The translations under genes were made by a program, and so were the position numbers. A stretch of 64,000 bases of DNA from Rhizobium sp. Root1212 (GTDB lineage: Bacteria > Pseudomonadota > Alphaproteobacteria > Rhizobiales > Rhizobiaceae). This document shows positions 8,270-17,335 of this stretch, one piece after another; position 1 is the stretch's first letter; each line of letters starts with the position of its first letter. Below the pieces are notes generated by a model, which ran no database searches, was not told where the DNA came from, and saw only the letters and a program-made list of their open reading frames with translations. The stretch lies in assembly GCF_001424985.1 (NCBI RefSeq), contig NZ_LMDA01000001.1, positions 248,001 to 312,000 of the forward strand, read 5' to 3'.

Positions 8270-10483
8270 TCACTCGAAAAGACGCTTGACGGTGGAAACG
8301 CTCGGTAAATCGCGCAGCTGGCTCAGCAGATGGTTGAGCTGGCGCAGGTCCCAGACCTCGACATCGATCTGGAATTCGCTGAAGTCGGCTGCAACCCGAC
8401 CCATGGTCAGGCCACGGATGTTGATATCGCTGGTGGCGATCGCCTGGGCGATTTCGGCAAGCGTGCCTGGCTCGTTCAGCGCATTGATCTGGATGCGGGC
8501 CATGAAGCGGGTGTTGTTGGCCTCGTCGAGGTCCCAGCGCACATCGATCCAGCGCTCCGATTCCTCATCGAACTTCTGCAGGCTCGGCGACTGGATCGGA
8601 TAGATGGTGATGCCCTTGTCCCGGTCCATGATGCCGACGATACGGTCGCCGGGCACGGCGCCGGAAGCGCTGAAATGCACCTCGGCATCGCCGGAAAGGC
8701 CGCGGATCGGCAAAGCTTCCGGCCCGGATTCGAACATATCCTTCGGCCGCTCCGGCAGCTTGAAGACCATGCCGGCGGCGCTGCGCATATTGAACCAGCC
8801 CTCGTCCGTGTTCGGTTTGACCGTGACGCGCTCGTCCTGATGGTCGGGATAAACCGCGCGCAGGACATCGAGCGACGACAGCTCGCCACGGCCGACGGCG
8901 GCAATCGCGTCTTCGACTTCCTTCTGGCCGAGACGATGAAGCGCAGGCTTCAGGGCGTCACGCGAAAACGTCTTGCCGGCGCGCTCGAAGGTGCGCTCCA
9001 GAATGCGGTAGCCGAGGCCGGAATATTGCTTGCGGATCGCGGCGCGGGTCGCGCGGCGGATAGCGGCACGCGCCTTGCCGGTGACGACGATCTCTTCCCA
9101 GGCGGCCGGCGGCACCTGGATGCCGGAGCGGACGATCTCCACCTCGTCGCCATTCGAAAGCCGGGTGACCAGCGGCATGATGCGGCCGTTGATCTTGGCG
9201 CCGACGCAGGTATCGCCGATATTGGTGTGAACGGCGTAGGCGAAATCGATGGGGGTTGCGCCGCGCGGCAGCGCGATCAGCTGGCCTTTCGGGGTGAAAC
9301 AGAAGACCTGATCCTGGAACAGTTCGAGCTTGGTGTGCTCGAGGAATTCTTCCGGGTTGTCGCCTTCCGCCAGCGATTCGATCGTGCGGCGAAGCCAGGA
9401 ATAGGCGTTCGAGCCGGGCGACAGCTTGACGTCGCCATTCGCCTCCGCGCCGTCCTTGTAAAGCGTGTGGGCAGCGATACCGTATTCGGCGATCTCGTGC
9501 ATGCGCCGGGTGCGGATCTGCAGCTCGATGCGCTGGCGAGAGGGGCCAACGATGGTGGTGTGGATCGACTGGTAGTCGTTCTGCTTCGGCGTCGAGATGT
9601 AATCCTTGAAGCGGCCCGGAACGACGCGCCAGCGGGTGTGCACGATGCCGAGCGCCCGATAACAGGCCGGAATATCGTCGACGATGATGCGGAAGCCCCA
9701 GACGTCCGAGAGCTGCTCGAACGATAGCGACTTCGACTGCATCTTCTTGAAGACCGAATAGGGCTTCTTCTGCCGGCCCTTGACGGTCGTTCCCGAAAGA
9801 CCCTTGGCGTCGAGCAGTTCGCGAAGCTCGTCCTCGATCTTCTTGATCAGGCCTTCGTTGCGGGTGGAAAGTTCCTCCAGCCGCTTGGTGACCGTCTCGA
9901 AGGCTTCGGGATTGATGTGGCGGAAGGAGAGGTTTTCCAGCTCCTCGCGCATGTCCTGCATGCCCATGCGGCCGGCGAGCGGCGCATAGATTTCCATCGT
10001 CTCTTCGGAAATGCGCGCCCGCTTTTCCGCCGACATATGGTCGAGAGTGCGCATGTTGTGGAGGCGGTCGGCGAGCTTGACGAGCAGCACGCGCACATCG
10101 TCGGAAATGGCAAGCAGCAGCTTGCGCAGGTTTTCCGCCTGCTTGGCCTTCTTGGTGACGAGGTCGAGCTTCTTGATCTTGGTCAGCCCCTCGACGAGGG
10201 CGCCGATATCCTCGCCGAAAAGCTCGTCGATTTCGGCGCGGGTCGCCGTCGTATCCTCGATGGTATCGTGGAGAAGGGCGACCGCGATGGTCGACTCGTC
10301 GAGATGCATTTCCGTCAGGATCGCCGCCACTTCGAGCGGATGGGAAATATAGGGATCGCCGCTTGCCCGCTTCTGCTGGCCATGTTTCTGCATGGCGTAG
10401 ACGTAGGCCTTGTTCAGAAGGGCCTCGTTGACATCGGGCTTGTATTTCTGCACGCGCTCAACGAGCTCGTATTGGCGCATCAT
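8270..10483 (-). CDS. relA: Bifunctional (p)ppGpp synthetase/hydrolase RelA/SpoT (Rsh)
   Basis: The single long Rsh enzyme of rhizobia, making and degrading the alarmone (p)ppGpp. The 737-residue protein has, in order, the HD hydrolase domain (YISHPLEVAAILTEM; VALLHDTIEDT; LVKLADRLHNMRTL), the synthetase domain (WGFRIIVDD; RFKDYISTPKQNDYQSIHTT; ELQIRTRRMHEIAEYGIAAH), a TGS domain (FCFTPKGQLIALPRGATPID), and a C-terminal ACT domain (RIQINALNEPGTLAEIAQAI). Both catalytic domains look intact. Two adjacent ATGs are possible (10483, 10480); AGGAA lies 3 and 6 nt ahead of them, so the second may be used. It lies downstream of rpoZ on the same strand but a terminator and a candidate promoter lie in the gap. 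Confidence 0.95.
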   Translation of the reverse strand: MMRQYELVERVQKYKPDVNEALLNKAYVYAMQKHGQQKRASGDPYISHPLEVAAILTEMHLDESTIAVALLHDTIEDTTATRAEIDELFGEDIGALVEGLTKIKKLDLVTKKAKQAENLRKLLLAISDDVRVLLVKLADRLHNMRTLDHMSAEKRARISEETMEIYAPLAGRMGMQDMREELENLSFRHINPEAFETVTKRLEELSTRNEGLIKKIEDELRELLDAKGLSGTTVKGRQKKPYSVFKKMQSKSLSFEQLSDVWGFRIIVDDIPACYRALGIVHTRWRVVPGRFKDYISTPKQNDYQSIHTTIVGPSRQRIELQIRTRRMHEIAEYGIAAHTLYKDGAEANGDVKLSPGSNAYSWLRRTIESLAEGDNPEEFLEHTKLELFQDQVFCFTPKGQLIALPRGATPIDFAYAVHTNIGDTCVGAKINGRIMPLVTRLSNGDEVEIVRSGIQVPPAAWEEIVVTGKARAAIRRATRAAIRKQYSGLGYRILERTFERAGKTFSRDALKPALHRLGQKEVEDAIAAVGRGELSSLDVLRAVYPDHQDERVTVKPNTDEGWFNMRSAAGMVFKLPERPKDMFESGPEALPIRGLSGDAEVHFSASGAVPGDRIVGIMDRDKGITIYPIQSPSLQKFDEESERWIDVRWDLDEANNTRFMARIQINALNEPGTLAEIAQAIATSDINIRGLTMGRVAADFSEFQIDVEVWDLRQLNHLLSQLRDLPSVSTVKRLFE

Positions 10484-10512
10484 TTCCTGAAGGGCTCCTG
10501 GGGAGGACGATG

Positions 10513-10551
10513 AAAAACAAACGGTGCGCCAATCATAGGAGTGGCGCACCG
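10513..10551 (-). terminator. Rho-independent terminator of rpoZ with candidate relA promoter
   Basis: On the minus strand a perfect 10-bp inverted repeat (CGGTGCGCCA, 10-nt loop, TGGCGCACCG) is followed by TTTGTTTTTC, a good terminator 54 bp past the rpoZ stop. The loop contains TATGAT (10532-10537), which is 16 bp from an upstream TTGCAA (10554-10559), so a sigma-70-type promoter for relA may overlap the terminator. Confidence 0.75.
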
Positions 10552-10604
10552 CTTTGCAAGGTCAACTGCTTGAAAACGCGAGAAATCGCGCGTGCCAGTC
10601 AAGC

Positions 10605-11012
10605 TTAGTAATCGTCGCTCTTTTCCGGCGGGACGAGGCCTTCGATGCCGGCCAGCAGTTCTTCTTCCGACATGCGGTCGAAGGTGACGACTTCCGGCTG
10701 GTCTTCGTCATCGGCCTGCTCGGCAAAGACGGCGGCAGCTTCGTTGGCGATGAGCGAGGCCGGATCGGGCTCGGGCTCGTCGACTTCGACATGCTTCTGC
10801 AGCGAGTGGATCAGGTCTTCCTTGAGGTCGCCCGGCGACAGGGTCTCGTCGGCGATTTCGCGAAGGGCCACGACCGGGTTCTTGTCGTTGTCGCGGTCGA
10901 TGGTGATGGCGGCGCCCTGCGAGATCAGGCGGGCGCGATGGCTAGCCAGGAGCACGAGCTCGAAACGGTTATCAACTTTGTCGATGCAATCTTCAACGGT
11001 AACGCGGGCCAT
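10605..11012 (-). CDS. rpoZ: DNA-directed RNA polymerase omega subunit
   Basis: Omega helps assemble RNA polymerase by holding the beta-prime subunit. The 135-residue product starts [20 protein letters not shown] at the ATG at 11012, the canonical omega start, and includes [13 protein letters not shown] and [17 protein letters not shown]. The open frame upstream (to 11492) is not omega-like and is left out. The C-terminal acidic tail (about residues 80-135) is the usual alphaproteobacterial extension. It is followed by its own terminator and then relA; rpoZ next to the spoT/rsh gene is a widely conserved order. Confidence 0.95.
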   Translation of the reverse strand: MARVTVEDCIDKVDNRFELVLLASHRARLISQGAAITIDRDNDKNPVVALREIADETLSPGDLKEDLIHSLQKHVEVDEPEPDPASLIANEAAAVFAEQADDEDQPEVVTFDRMSEEELLAGIEGLVPPEKSDDY

Positions 11013-11635
11013 TGCCTGTCCTTTAATCTTGAGAGCGCGGCTGCGTTCGCCCGAAGGGAACTGCCTGCCGCACCGATTGGCAACATTGGAGCCCGCCGTC
11101 GGCGGACGGTACGCAAAGCTCCAATTTTCGGAAGTCGCTTGCCCGATACAATCAAAAGCCGGCAAATTCAAGTTTTTCCTGCGCAACTGCCGGAGATATC
11201 CGTCGTTACGCTCGGCCCGCACACCGCACACGGCCGGAAGATATCGAAAGAGGACGGCTAAATCTAGATTTCCCGGCACGCCCGCCTGGAGAGAAGCCGC
11301 TGATATCCTTTGACTTCTACGAGAATGATGATTGAATATCCTTGGAGGAGAACAGCCGGATTTCGAGGCCCAGCTGGAGGCATTGTGTTTTATGCTTCCA
11401 GGGAGTGGCTGCGGGGGAAAACTTACTAAAAATTGCCTCATTAGTCGCCATATTGAGAAAATCCTGCGAAAACTCGCACTTTCGCCATTCACCTCGTTGG
11501 TCTAAGTCGAGCACTCGAACCCGGTTTATGGACCCAAAAAATATCTTGATGTTGAGACGTTCTCTGCCTCGGCCGTCATTTTCATGCACGATCAGATTGA
11601 GTTAAGGACATTGAGACAACAAAAGGAATATTTGA
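11013..11635. other. 623-bp intergenic region, rpoZ / NYN gene
   Basis: Divergent intergenic space between rpoZ and the NYN-domain gene. The half next to the NYN gene looks richer in A and T than its surroundings. Open frames exist on both strands (for example 11342-11605 plus, 11317-11589 minus) but neither has a recognisable product or ribosome-binding site. I looked for a tmRNA or other stable RNA because smpB is near and saw none. It must hold both divergent promoters, which I cannot place with confidence. Confidence 0.6.
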
Positions 11636-12217
11636 ATGTTCGATCCACGCGAGAAAATCGCGCTTTTTATCGATGGAGCAAATTTATACGCTGCATCGAA
11701 AAGCCTGGGTTTCGACATTGACTACCGCAAACTGCTCAAGGCCTTTCAAAAACGTGGATATCTGCTGCGCGCTTATTACTACACCGCGTTGATCGAAGAC
11801 CAGGAATATTCGTCCATCCGCCCGCTGATCGACTGGCTGGACTATAACGGCTACAAGGTGGTGACGAAGCCGGCCAAGGAATTTACCGACTCTCTCGGCC
11901 GCCGCAAGATCAAGGGAAACATGGACATCGAGCTTGCCATCGACGCGATGGAGCAGGCCGAGACAGTCGATCATCTGGTGATCTTCTCCGGCGACGGCGA
12001 CTTCACGACCCTCGTCGAGGCGCTGCAGCGCAAGGGCCGCAAGGTATCGGTTGTCTCGACCATGTCGACCCAGCCGCCCATGATCGCCGACGACCTGCGC
12101 CGCCAGGCCGACCACTTCATGGAATTGATGAGCCTGAAAGCCGAAATCGGCCGCGATCCCGCCGACCGCCCTGCACGCCAGACCGATCCGGTTACTCCGG
12201 CTAGCGACGGGGAATAA
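11636..12217 (+). CDS. NYN-domain (LabA/DUF88-like) protein, putative ribonuclease
   Basis: A 193-residue cytoplasmic protein. The N-terminal motif ALFIDGANLYAASKS, the middle KIKGNMDIELAIDAM and HLVIFSGDGDFTTLVEAL give the pattern of acidic residues of the NYN/PIN-like nuclease fold (about residues 8-160), followed by a short charged tail. LabA/DUF88 proteins are predicted RNases; the target is unknown. The ATG at 11636 has AAAAGGA 7-8 nt ahead (AACAAAAGGAATATTTGAATG). It stands opposite rpoZ and beside smpB, in a neighbourhood rich in RNA-metabolism genes, which supports but does not prove an RNA-processing role. Confidence 0.85.
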   Translation: MFDPREKIALFIDGANLYAASKSLGFDIDYRKLLKAFQKRGYLLRAYYYTALIEDQEYSSIRPLIDWLDYNGYKVVTKPAKEFTDSLGRRKIKGNMDIELAIDAMEQAETVDHLVIFSGDGDFTTLVEALQRKGRKVSVVSTMSTQPPMIADDLRRQADHFMELMSLKAEIGRDPADRPARQTDPVTPASDGE

Positions 12218-12230
12218 TCCGCCGCTCCTC

Positions 12231-12254
12231 CCCTTCTCCCCAGCGGGGAGAAGG
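12231..12254. repeat. Palindromic repeat, CTTCTCCCC family, copy 2
   Basis: CCCTTCTCCCCAGCGGGGAG then AAGG, continuing into GCAGCGCGTAGCG, the same core and flank as at 56532. It lies in the convergent gap between the NYN gene and smpB, so it could act as a two-way transcription stop, though no T-run follows. Confidence 0.7.
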
Positions 12255-12365
12255 CAGCGCGTAGCGTCGTCGAGGTGGTCTATCCACGACCTCGCAATTT
12301 GCCGCCCCCTATCCGTCCTTCAGGAATTTTCCTCCCGCTGGGGCGAAGGCGGAAACGGCCGGCGA

Positions 12366-12842
12366 TCAGTGCTCCTTGAGCAGCCGGCTTCGCTGCCGGT
12401 TCCAATCGCGCTCTTTTTCACTCTCGCGCTTATCGTGCAGTTTCTTGCCCTTGCCGAGCGCCAGCTCCATCTTTGCGCGGCCGCGATCGTTGAAGTAGAT
12501 CTTCAAGGGAACGAGCGTCATGCCATCGCGATTGATGGCGCCGCGCAGTCGGTTGATCTCACGCTTCGAGAGCAGCAGCTTGCGCCGCCGGCGAGGCTCG
12601 TGGTTGAAGCGGTTGGCCTGCAGGTATTCGGGAAGATAGGCGTTGATCAGCCACATCTCCCCGCCCTCGTCCGAAGCATAGGATTCGGCGATATTGGCCT
12701 TGCCTTCGCGCAACGACTTGACCTCCGTGCCGGTCAGCACCAGACCGGCCTCGTAGGTATCGACGATCTCGTAGTTGAAGCGGGCCTTGCGGTTTTCCGC
12801 CACAACCTTGTTGACCACGCGCTGGCTGCCTTTGGGTGCCAT
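12366..12842 (-). CDS. smpB: SsrA-binding protein
   Basis: SmpB delivers tmRNA to stalled ribosomes for trans-translation. The 158-residue protein starts [20 protein letters not shown] and has the family core [33 protein letters not shown] and [16 protein letters not shown], with the basic C-terminal tail [18 protein letters not shown] that enters the mRNA channel. Length is normal. Its ATG overlaps the dapA stop by one base (TGATG), so dapA and smpB are likely co-transcribed and translationally coupled, an order conserved in rhizobia. The tmRNA gene itself is not in the window. Confidence 0.96.
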   Translation of the reverse strand: MAPKGSQRVVNKVVAENRKARFNYEIVDTYEAGLVLTGTEVKSLREGKANIAESYASDEGGEMWLINAYLPEYLQANRFNHEPRRRRKLLLSKREINRLRGAINRDGMTLVPLKIYFNDRGRAKMELALGKGKKLHDKRESEKERDWNRQRSRLLKEH

Positions 12843-13726
12843 CAGCCCGTCAATCCCGCATGAAGAAGCGCTGCGTCGAGTGCTGCTTCCGTCGCCGGCT
12901 CAAGTGTCGAGACCAGTGGCGAGCGCACGGTACGGCCCATGCCGCGCAACTTGTTCAGCGCATATTTCGTGCCGCACACGCCGGGCTCCATGAAGATCGC
13001 CTTGTGTAGCGGCATCAGCTTGTCCTGATAGGCGAGTGCCTTGCCATAATCACCGGCGAGGGTCGCCGCCTGGAATTCGGCGCAGAGACGCGGTGCGACG
13101 TTTGCCGTCACAGAGATGCAGCCGACGCCGCCATGGGCGTTGAAGCCAAGCGCGGTCGCATCTTCGCCGGAGAGCTGGTTGAACTCAGGGCCACAGGCCA
13201 TGCGCTGCTCGGAGACGCGCTCGATCTTGCCGGTCGCATCCTTGACGCCCATGATCGACGGATAGGCCTTGTGCAGCGCCGCCATCGTTTCCACGCTCAT
13301 ATCGACGACCGAGCGGCCGGGAATATTGTAGACGACGATGGGCAGCTTCACGCTTTCGGCGATTGCCGCATAGTGGGCGAAAAGGCCTTTCTGCGTCGGC
13401 TTGTTGTAATAGGGCGTGACGACGAGGATAGCATCGGCGCCGGCCTTTTCGGCATGCTGCGCCAGCTCGATCGCTTCGGTCGTGTTGTTCGAACCCGCGC
13501 CGGCAATAACCGGCACGCGGCCGGCGGCCGTCTTGATGCAGAGCTCCACCACCCGTTTGTGCTCGGCATGGGAGAGTGTCGGCGATTCACCGGTGGTGCC
13601 GACCGGCACGAGGCCGTGGCTGCCTTCTGCGATCTGCCATTCCACATGGGCAACGAAGCTTTCCTCGTCGACGGCGCCAGCGGCCGTAAACGGGGTAACG
13701 AGAGCGGGTATGGACCCCTTGAACAT
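12842..13726 (-). CDS. dapA: 4-hydroxy-tetrahydrodipicolinate synthase
   Basis: DapA condenses pyruvate with aspartate semialdehyde in the lysine/diaminopimelate pathway. The 294-residue product shows TTGESPTLS (residues 44-52), the tyrosine motif [10 protein letters not shown], and the Schiff-base lysine in [12 protein letters not shown] choose the ATG at 13726 ([13 protein letters not shown]) because AGGAG lies 6 nt ahead and conservation starts there; the longer frame to 13780 adds an unrelated tail. The stop overlaps smpB as TGATG. A putative lytic transglycosylase is divergent upstream, so this intergenic region serves two cell-wall-related genes. Confidence 0.96.
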   Translation of the reverse strand: MFKGSIPALVTPFTAAGAVDEESFVAHVEWQIAEGSHGLVPVGTTGESPTLSHAEHKRVVELCIKTAAGRVPVIAGAGSNNTTEAIELAQHAEKAGADAILVVTPYYNKPTQKGLFAHYAAIAESVKLPIVVYNIPGRSVVDMSVETMAALHKAYPSIMGVKDATGKIERVSEQRMACGPEFNQLSGEDATALGFNAHGGVGCISVTANVAPRLCAEFQAATLAGDYGKALAYQDKLMPLHKAIFMEPGVCGTKYALNKLRGMGRTVRSPLVSTLEPATEAALDAALLHAGLTG

Positions 13727-14036
13727 CAACGACTCCTGACGGCGCCCAGGCTGCCAACCCACGCTTTGGCCGTATTTCATGGTTAGAAAACTGGCGCACC
13801 ATAATCATGTGAGATGGCTGCGGCAAGCATCTATGCGGCATTCCGGTGTCGCAGGCACGTTTGGATCATTTTAAGTGGATGACGACCGGTGGCTGGCACG
13901 CAGGACGAGCGCCCTCCTCTGCAGGCCTGACAGTCAAATCCGGGGATATTTGTCGAATTGGAGGTTTATGGGTAACCTTTCATTAAGAATTGGGTCGCCA
14001 AATGAGAATAGATCGCGGGGCATCACGGGGCTCTTC

Positions 14037-16112
14037 ATGCGCGCTTATAACCGGCTGACGGTTTCTTTGCTTTGCACTTCGCTCATACTTTTCACGGGTT
14101 CCGCGTCCGCCTTCGACGGCAACCCGCCGTTGCCGAAGGCGCGCCCGGATACCTCCACCAAAACAGATTTCGCACCCGCCCGCACCGACATTACCAGCTC
14201 GATTGCGGCCGCAACGGCCAATATCCCCGTCAGTTCGCCGCTGAAGGATGGGCTCGATGCGCTTTCAAACAAAAAGGCTGCCGATGCGATTGCTATTCGC
14301 GACGGCATGGCGAAGGGCTCCCTCGACCGTCATATTCTCACCTGGGCGATCGCGCTCTCCAACCAGAAGGGCGTGCCGTCCTATGAGATTGCGCAGGCCC
14401 AGCAGGAACTGAAGGGCTGGCCGGGGCTCGGGGCGCTGCGCGCCAATTCCGAGCGGGCGCTGGCGCGCGAAAATCCGCCGGCCGCCGATGTGCTGGTCGC
14501 TTTTGGCAGTAGCCAGCCGGAAACGCCCGAAGGCACCGTGGCCTTGGCACGCGCCGACATTGAGAGCGGCAACACGGCGGCGGCGGCCACGTTATTGCGT
14601 GGGCTCTGGAGCGCGGAGCGGCTGGACAAGGACATTGAAGACAAGATTCTTGCGGAATTTCCGACCCTGCTGACGACAGCGGATCATCGCCAGCGCATGG
14701 AAATGCTGCTCTATCGCGGAAAGCTGGATCAAGCCGCGCGCTTTAGCGATCTCGGCAAGGCGCAATCGCTTTATCGTGCGTGGATTGCCGTTGCCCGCAA
14801 TGCCGCCAATGCCCCGGCGCTGGTCGCCGCGGTCGATTCGTCCTGGGCGAAGAGCCCGGCCTATCTCTTCATCCGTGTCGAACTGCTGCGCAAACAGGAG
14901 AAATATGAAGAGGCCGCGCAATTGCTGTTGAGTGCGCCGAATGAAGCGGCAGCACTCGTCAATCCCAGCGAATGGTGGATCGAGGAACGGATCGTCAGCC
15001 GGGGGCTGCTCGACAAGGGCGATTTCAAGGGCGCCTACCGCGTAGCGGCAAATCATTCGGCGCGCGATGCCAGCGATATCGTCGATGCTGAATTTCACGC
15101 CGGCTGGTATGCGCTGCGCGGCCTGAACGACGCCGAGACGGCGGCGAGCCATTTCCGCAAGATTCTCGCCGCTTCAAACCGACCGATCTCGGTTTCGCGC
15201 GCCAACTACTGGCTGGGCCGGGCCGCCGAAGCGGGCGCTGCGGGATCGGCGACCGAGTATTTTACCAAGGCCGCCAAATTCTCCGGTACTTTCTACGGGC
15301 AGCTCGCCGCCGCGCGCCTAGGCGGGACCTCGCTGAACGTCACCTATCCCTCTCCCACCGCAGCGGATCGCGCGACGTTTGAAAATCGCGAGGCGGTGCA
15401 GGCCATTGCGCGGCTGGAAGCCGCAGGCCATGGCTGGCGTGCCGACAAGCTTTATCGCGCGCTTGCCGAAGACCTCACCAGCCCTGGCGAACTGGCGATC
15501 CTTGCTACCCAAGCCGAAAAGACCCGTGGGCACCAGCTTTCCCTGCAGATCGGCAAACTGGCGTTTGGCCGGGGCATGGATGTGGCAGCACTTGCCTTTC
15601 CGCTCGGCGTCATTCCGGTGGGCGCCAATATTGCCGGTTCCGGCAAGGCGCTGGCCTACGCCATCGCCCGGCAGGAAAGCGCCTTCAACCCCGCGGCCAT
15701 CTCGCCCGCGAATGCGCGCGGCCTGCTGCAAATCCTGCCCGGTACGGCAAAGGGCGTTGCCGGCCGTCATGGCCTTGCTTATTCGAAGGATCGCCTGACC
15801 ACCGATGCGGGCTACAATGCGACGCTCGGCGCCCACTATCTCGGCGAGCAGATCGACAGTTTCGGCGGCTCCTATATCCTCACCTTCATCGCCTACAATG
15901 CCGGACCTCGGCGCATTCCCGAATGGCTGAACCGCTATGGCGACCCGCGCGGCAAGCCTATCGATGAAGTGGTCGACTGGATCGAGCGCATTCCTTTTGC
16001 CGAAACAAGGGGATACGTCCAGCGCGTCATGGAAAATTACCAAGTTTACAAAACCCGCCTGGGGCAGAAGGCCGATATCGTCAACGATTTGAGAATGGGG
16101 CGGAACGGCTGA
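14037..16112 (+). CDS. Soluble lytic murein transglycosylase (SLT family), exported
   Basis: A 691-residue periplasmic enzyme that cuts the peptidoglycan glycan chain with 1,6-anhydro ring formation. From the ATG at 14037 it begins with a signal peptide (MRAYNRLTVSLLCTSLILFT, cleavage after SASA), followed by a long alpha-helical superhelix region (about 30-540) and the C-terminal SLT domain: AIARQESAFNPAAISPANAR with the catalytic Glu, GLLQILPGTAKG, YNATLGAHYLGEQ and FIAYNAGPRRIPEWL. An ATG at 13968 has a better ribosome-binding site (TTGGAGGTTT) and would lengthen the signal peptide by 23 residues; either start is possible. It is divergent from dapA. Confidence 0.92.
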   Translation: MRAYNRLTVSLLCTSLILFTGSASAFDGNPPLPKARPDTSTKTDFAPARTDITSSIAAATANIPVSSPLKDGLDALSNKKAADAIAIRDGMAKGSLDRHILTWAIALSNQKGVPSYEIAQAQQELKGWPGLGALRANSERALARENPPAADVLVAFGSSQPETPEGTVALARADIESGNTAAAATLLRGLWSAERLDKDIEDKILAEFPTLLTTADHRQRMEMLLYRGKLDQAARFSDLGKAQSLYRAWIAVARNAANAPALVAAVDSSWAKSPAYLFIRVELLRKQEKYEEAAQLLLSAPNEAAALVNPSEWWIEERIVSRGLLDKGDFKGAYRVAANHSARDASDIVDAEFHAGWYALRGLNDAETAASHFRKILAASNRPISVSRANYWLGRAAEAGAAGSATEYFTKAAKFSGTFYGQLAAARLGGTSLNVTYPSPTAADRATFENREAVQAIARLEAAGHGWRADKLYRALAEDLTSPGELAILATQAEKTRGHQLSLQIGKLAFGRGMDVAALAFPLGVIPVGANIAGSGKALAYAIARQESAFNPAAISPANARGLLQILPGTAKGVAGRHGLAYSKDRLTTDAGYNATLGAHYLGEQIDSFGGSYILTFIAYNAGPRRIPEWLNRYGDPRGKPIDEVVDWIERIPFAETRGYVQRVMENYQVYKTRLGQKADIVNDLRMGRNG

Positions 16113-16275
16113 GGGGTGGATTGCCCCGCTTTCCGGGCTGCGCTTCGCCAACGGCTTGACCTCGCCCGCTAAACCATATCCTCTTCTGCTTCATGAGCCG
16201 GTTTCTCCGCAACTTGCCCGCTTGTCGCAATTTCGGATGTACAGACCAATCTCTCTATCGACGCGGAGCAGCAGC

Positions 16276-17160
16276 TTGAACCCCACCTTCATTGAGCATT
16301 TCATTCCAGCGAATGACGGATTGATGCTTTATGCACGGGACTATGGCAGCGACAATCCGGCCACCGCGAACGCACCGCCGGTCGTCTGCCTCGCGGGGCT
16401 CAGCCGCAACAGTCGCGATTTTCATCCGCTTGCGGTTCACCTATCATCATCCACCCCTGTCCCTCGCCGAGTGATAGCAGTCGATTACCGCGGCCGCGGC
16501 CTCTCGGAGCGCGATCCCGACAGCAGCCGTTACCAACTCGCCGTCGAAGCAGCCGATCTCGTACATCTCTGCGCCAAGCTCGCGATCGGCAAGGCCGATT
16601 TCATCGGCACCTCCCGCGGCGGACTTGTCCTGCATTTGCTGGCGGCAAGCCATCCGACGCTTCTAAACCGCGTCGTCCTCAACGACATCGGCCCCGTCAT
16701 CGAGCTTGCCGGGCTGCTTCATATCCGCGACTATCTCGCAAATCCCAAGCAGTTTTCCACATGGGGCGACGTCTCATCTTCCCTGAAGGCGGTGCATGGC
16801 CCTGCATTTCCCGCCCTCACGCAGGAAGATTGGGACGAGATGGCGCACGCGCTCTATCGCCAGCACGGCGATCATATCGTTGCGGATTACGATCCGGCTC
16901 TTGTAGATCCGTTGAAAGCGCTGACAATGGATACGCCTGTGGCGGATATCTGGCCGCTTTTCGAAGGATTGAAACCGTTTCCGCTGCTGGTCATCCGTGG
17001 AAAAAACTCGACAATCCTCTCCAGTGAGACCGCACAAGAGATGATAAACCGTCATCCGAATGCCGCGCTGTTTTCGGTGACCGGCCAAGGTCACGCTCCC
17101 ATTCTCCATGTGGAGGGGGCGCGAGAAGCGATCGAAGGTTTTCTGGAAATGCGCGGCTGA
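16276..17160 (+). CDS. Alpha/beta-hydrolase
   Basis: A protein of about 294 residues with the alpha/beta-hydrolase fold: oxyanion strand PVVCLAGLSRNSRDF, AVDYRGRGLSE, nucleophile elbow FIGTSRGGL, the acid region after PFPLLVIRGKNSTIL, and the catalytic His in TGQGHAPIL. Substrate is unknown. The start is uncertain. I prefer TTG at 16276 (conserved sequence NPTFIEHF follows, GGAG lies 8 nt ahead); ATG at 16237 would add 13 residues and has no ribosome-binding site. It follows the transglycosylase by about 160 bp on the same strand and is followed by a strong terminator that faces both ways. Confidence 0.85.
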   Translation: MNPTFIEHFIPANDGLMLYARDYGSDNPATANAPPVVCLAGLSRNSRDFHPLAVHLSSSTPVPRRVIAVDYRGRGLSERDPDSSRYQLAVEAADLVHLCAKLAIGKADFIGTSRGGLVLHLLAASHPTLLNRVVLNDIGPVIELAGLLHIRDYLANPKQFSTWGDVSSSLKAVHGPAFPALTQEDWDEMAHALYRQHGDHIVADYDPALVDPLKALTMDTPVADIWPLFEGLKPFPLLVIRGKNSTILSSETAQEMINRHPNAALFSVTGQGHAPILHVEGAREAIEGFLEMRG

Positions 17161-17278
17161 AAGCGGCGCAACATTCAAAGCACGATATATGCGTGACCTA
17201 CGAACGGTGCTGAACCATCGAGCCCATTGTCATGCGCGAATCGAATCGAACCGCACCTCACGTACTCTGCCTTCAAAT

Positions 17279-17312
17279 GCAAAAAACCCGGCCTTTCGGC
17301 CGGGTTTTCCCT
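17279..17312 (-). terminator. Bidirectional rho-independent terminator (porin / hydrolase)
   Basis: AAAACCCGGCC TTTC GGCCGGGTTTT forms a 10-11-bp GC-rich stem; the minus strand has six or more T after it and the plus strand four. It lies 24 bp past the porin stop and about 120 bp past the hydrolase stop in a convergent gap. The strong T-run on the minus strand fits a highly expressed porin. Confidence 0.9.
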
Positions 17313-17335
17313 TCACTGACGAATGTCAGGTCAGA

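Noticed and set aside
11317..11605. Opposed 87-90 codon frames in the rpoZ-NYN gap
   Set aside because: No ribosome-binding site, no recognisable domain, and the two frames overlap each other.
11013..11635. tmRNA or other stable RNA near smpB
   Set aside because: No tmRNA tag sequence, no 3' CCA-type acceptor and no conserved structured core could be found by reading.
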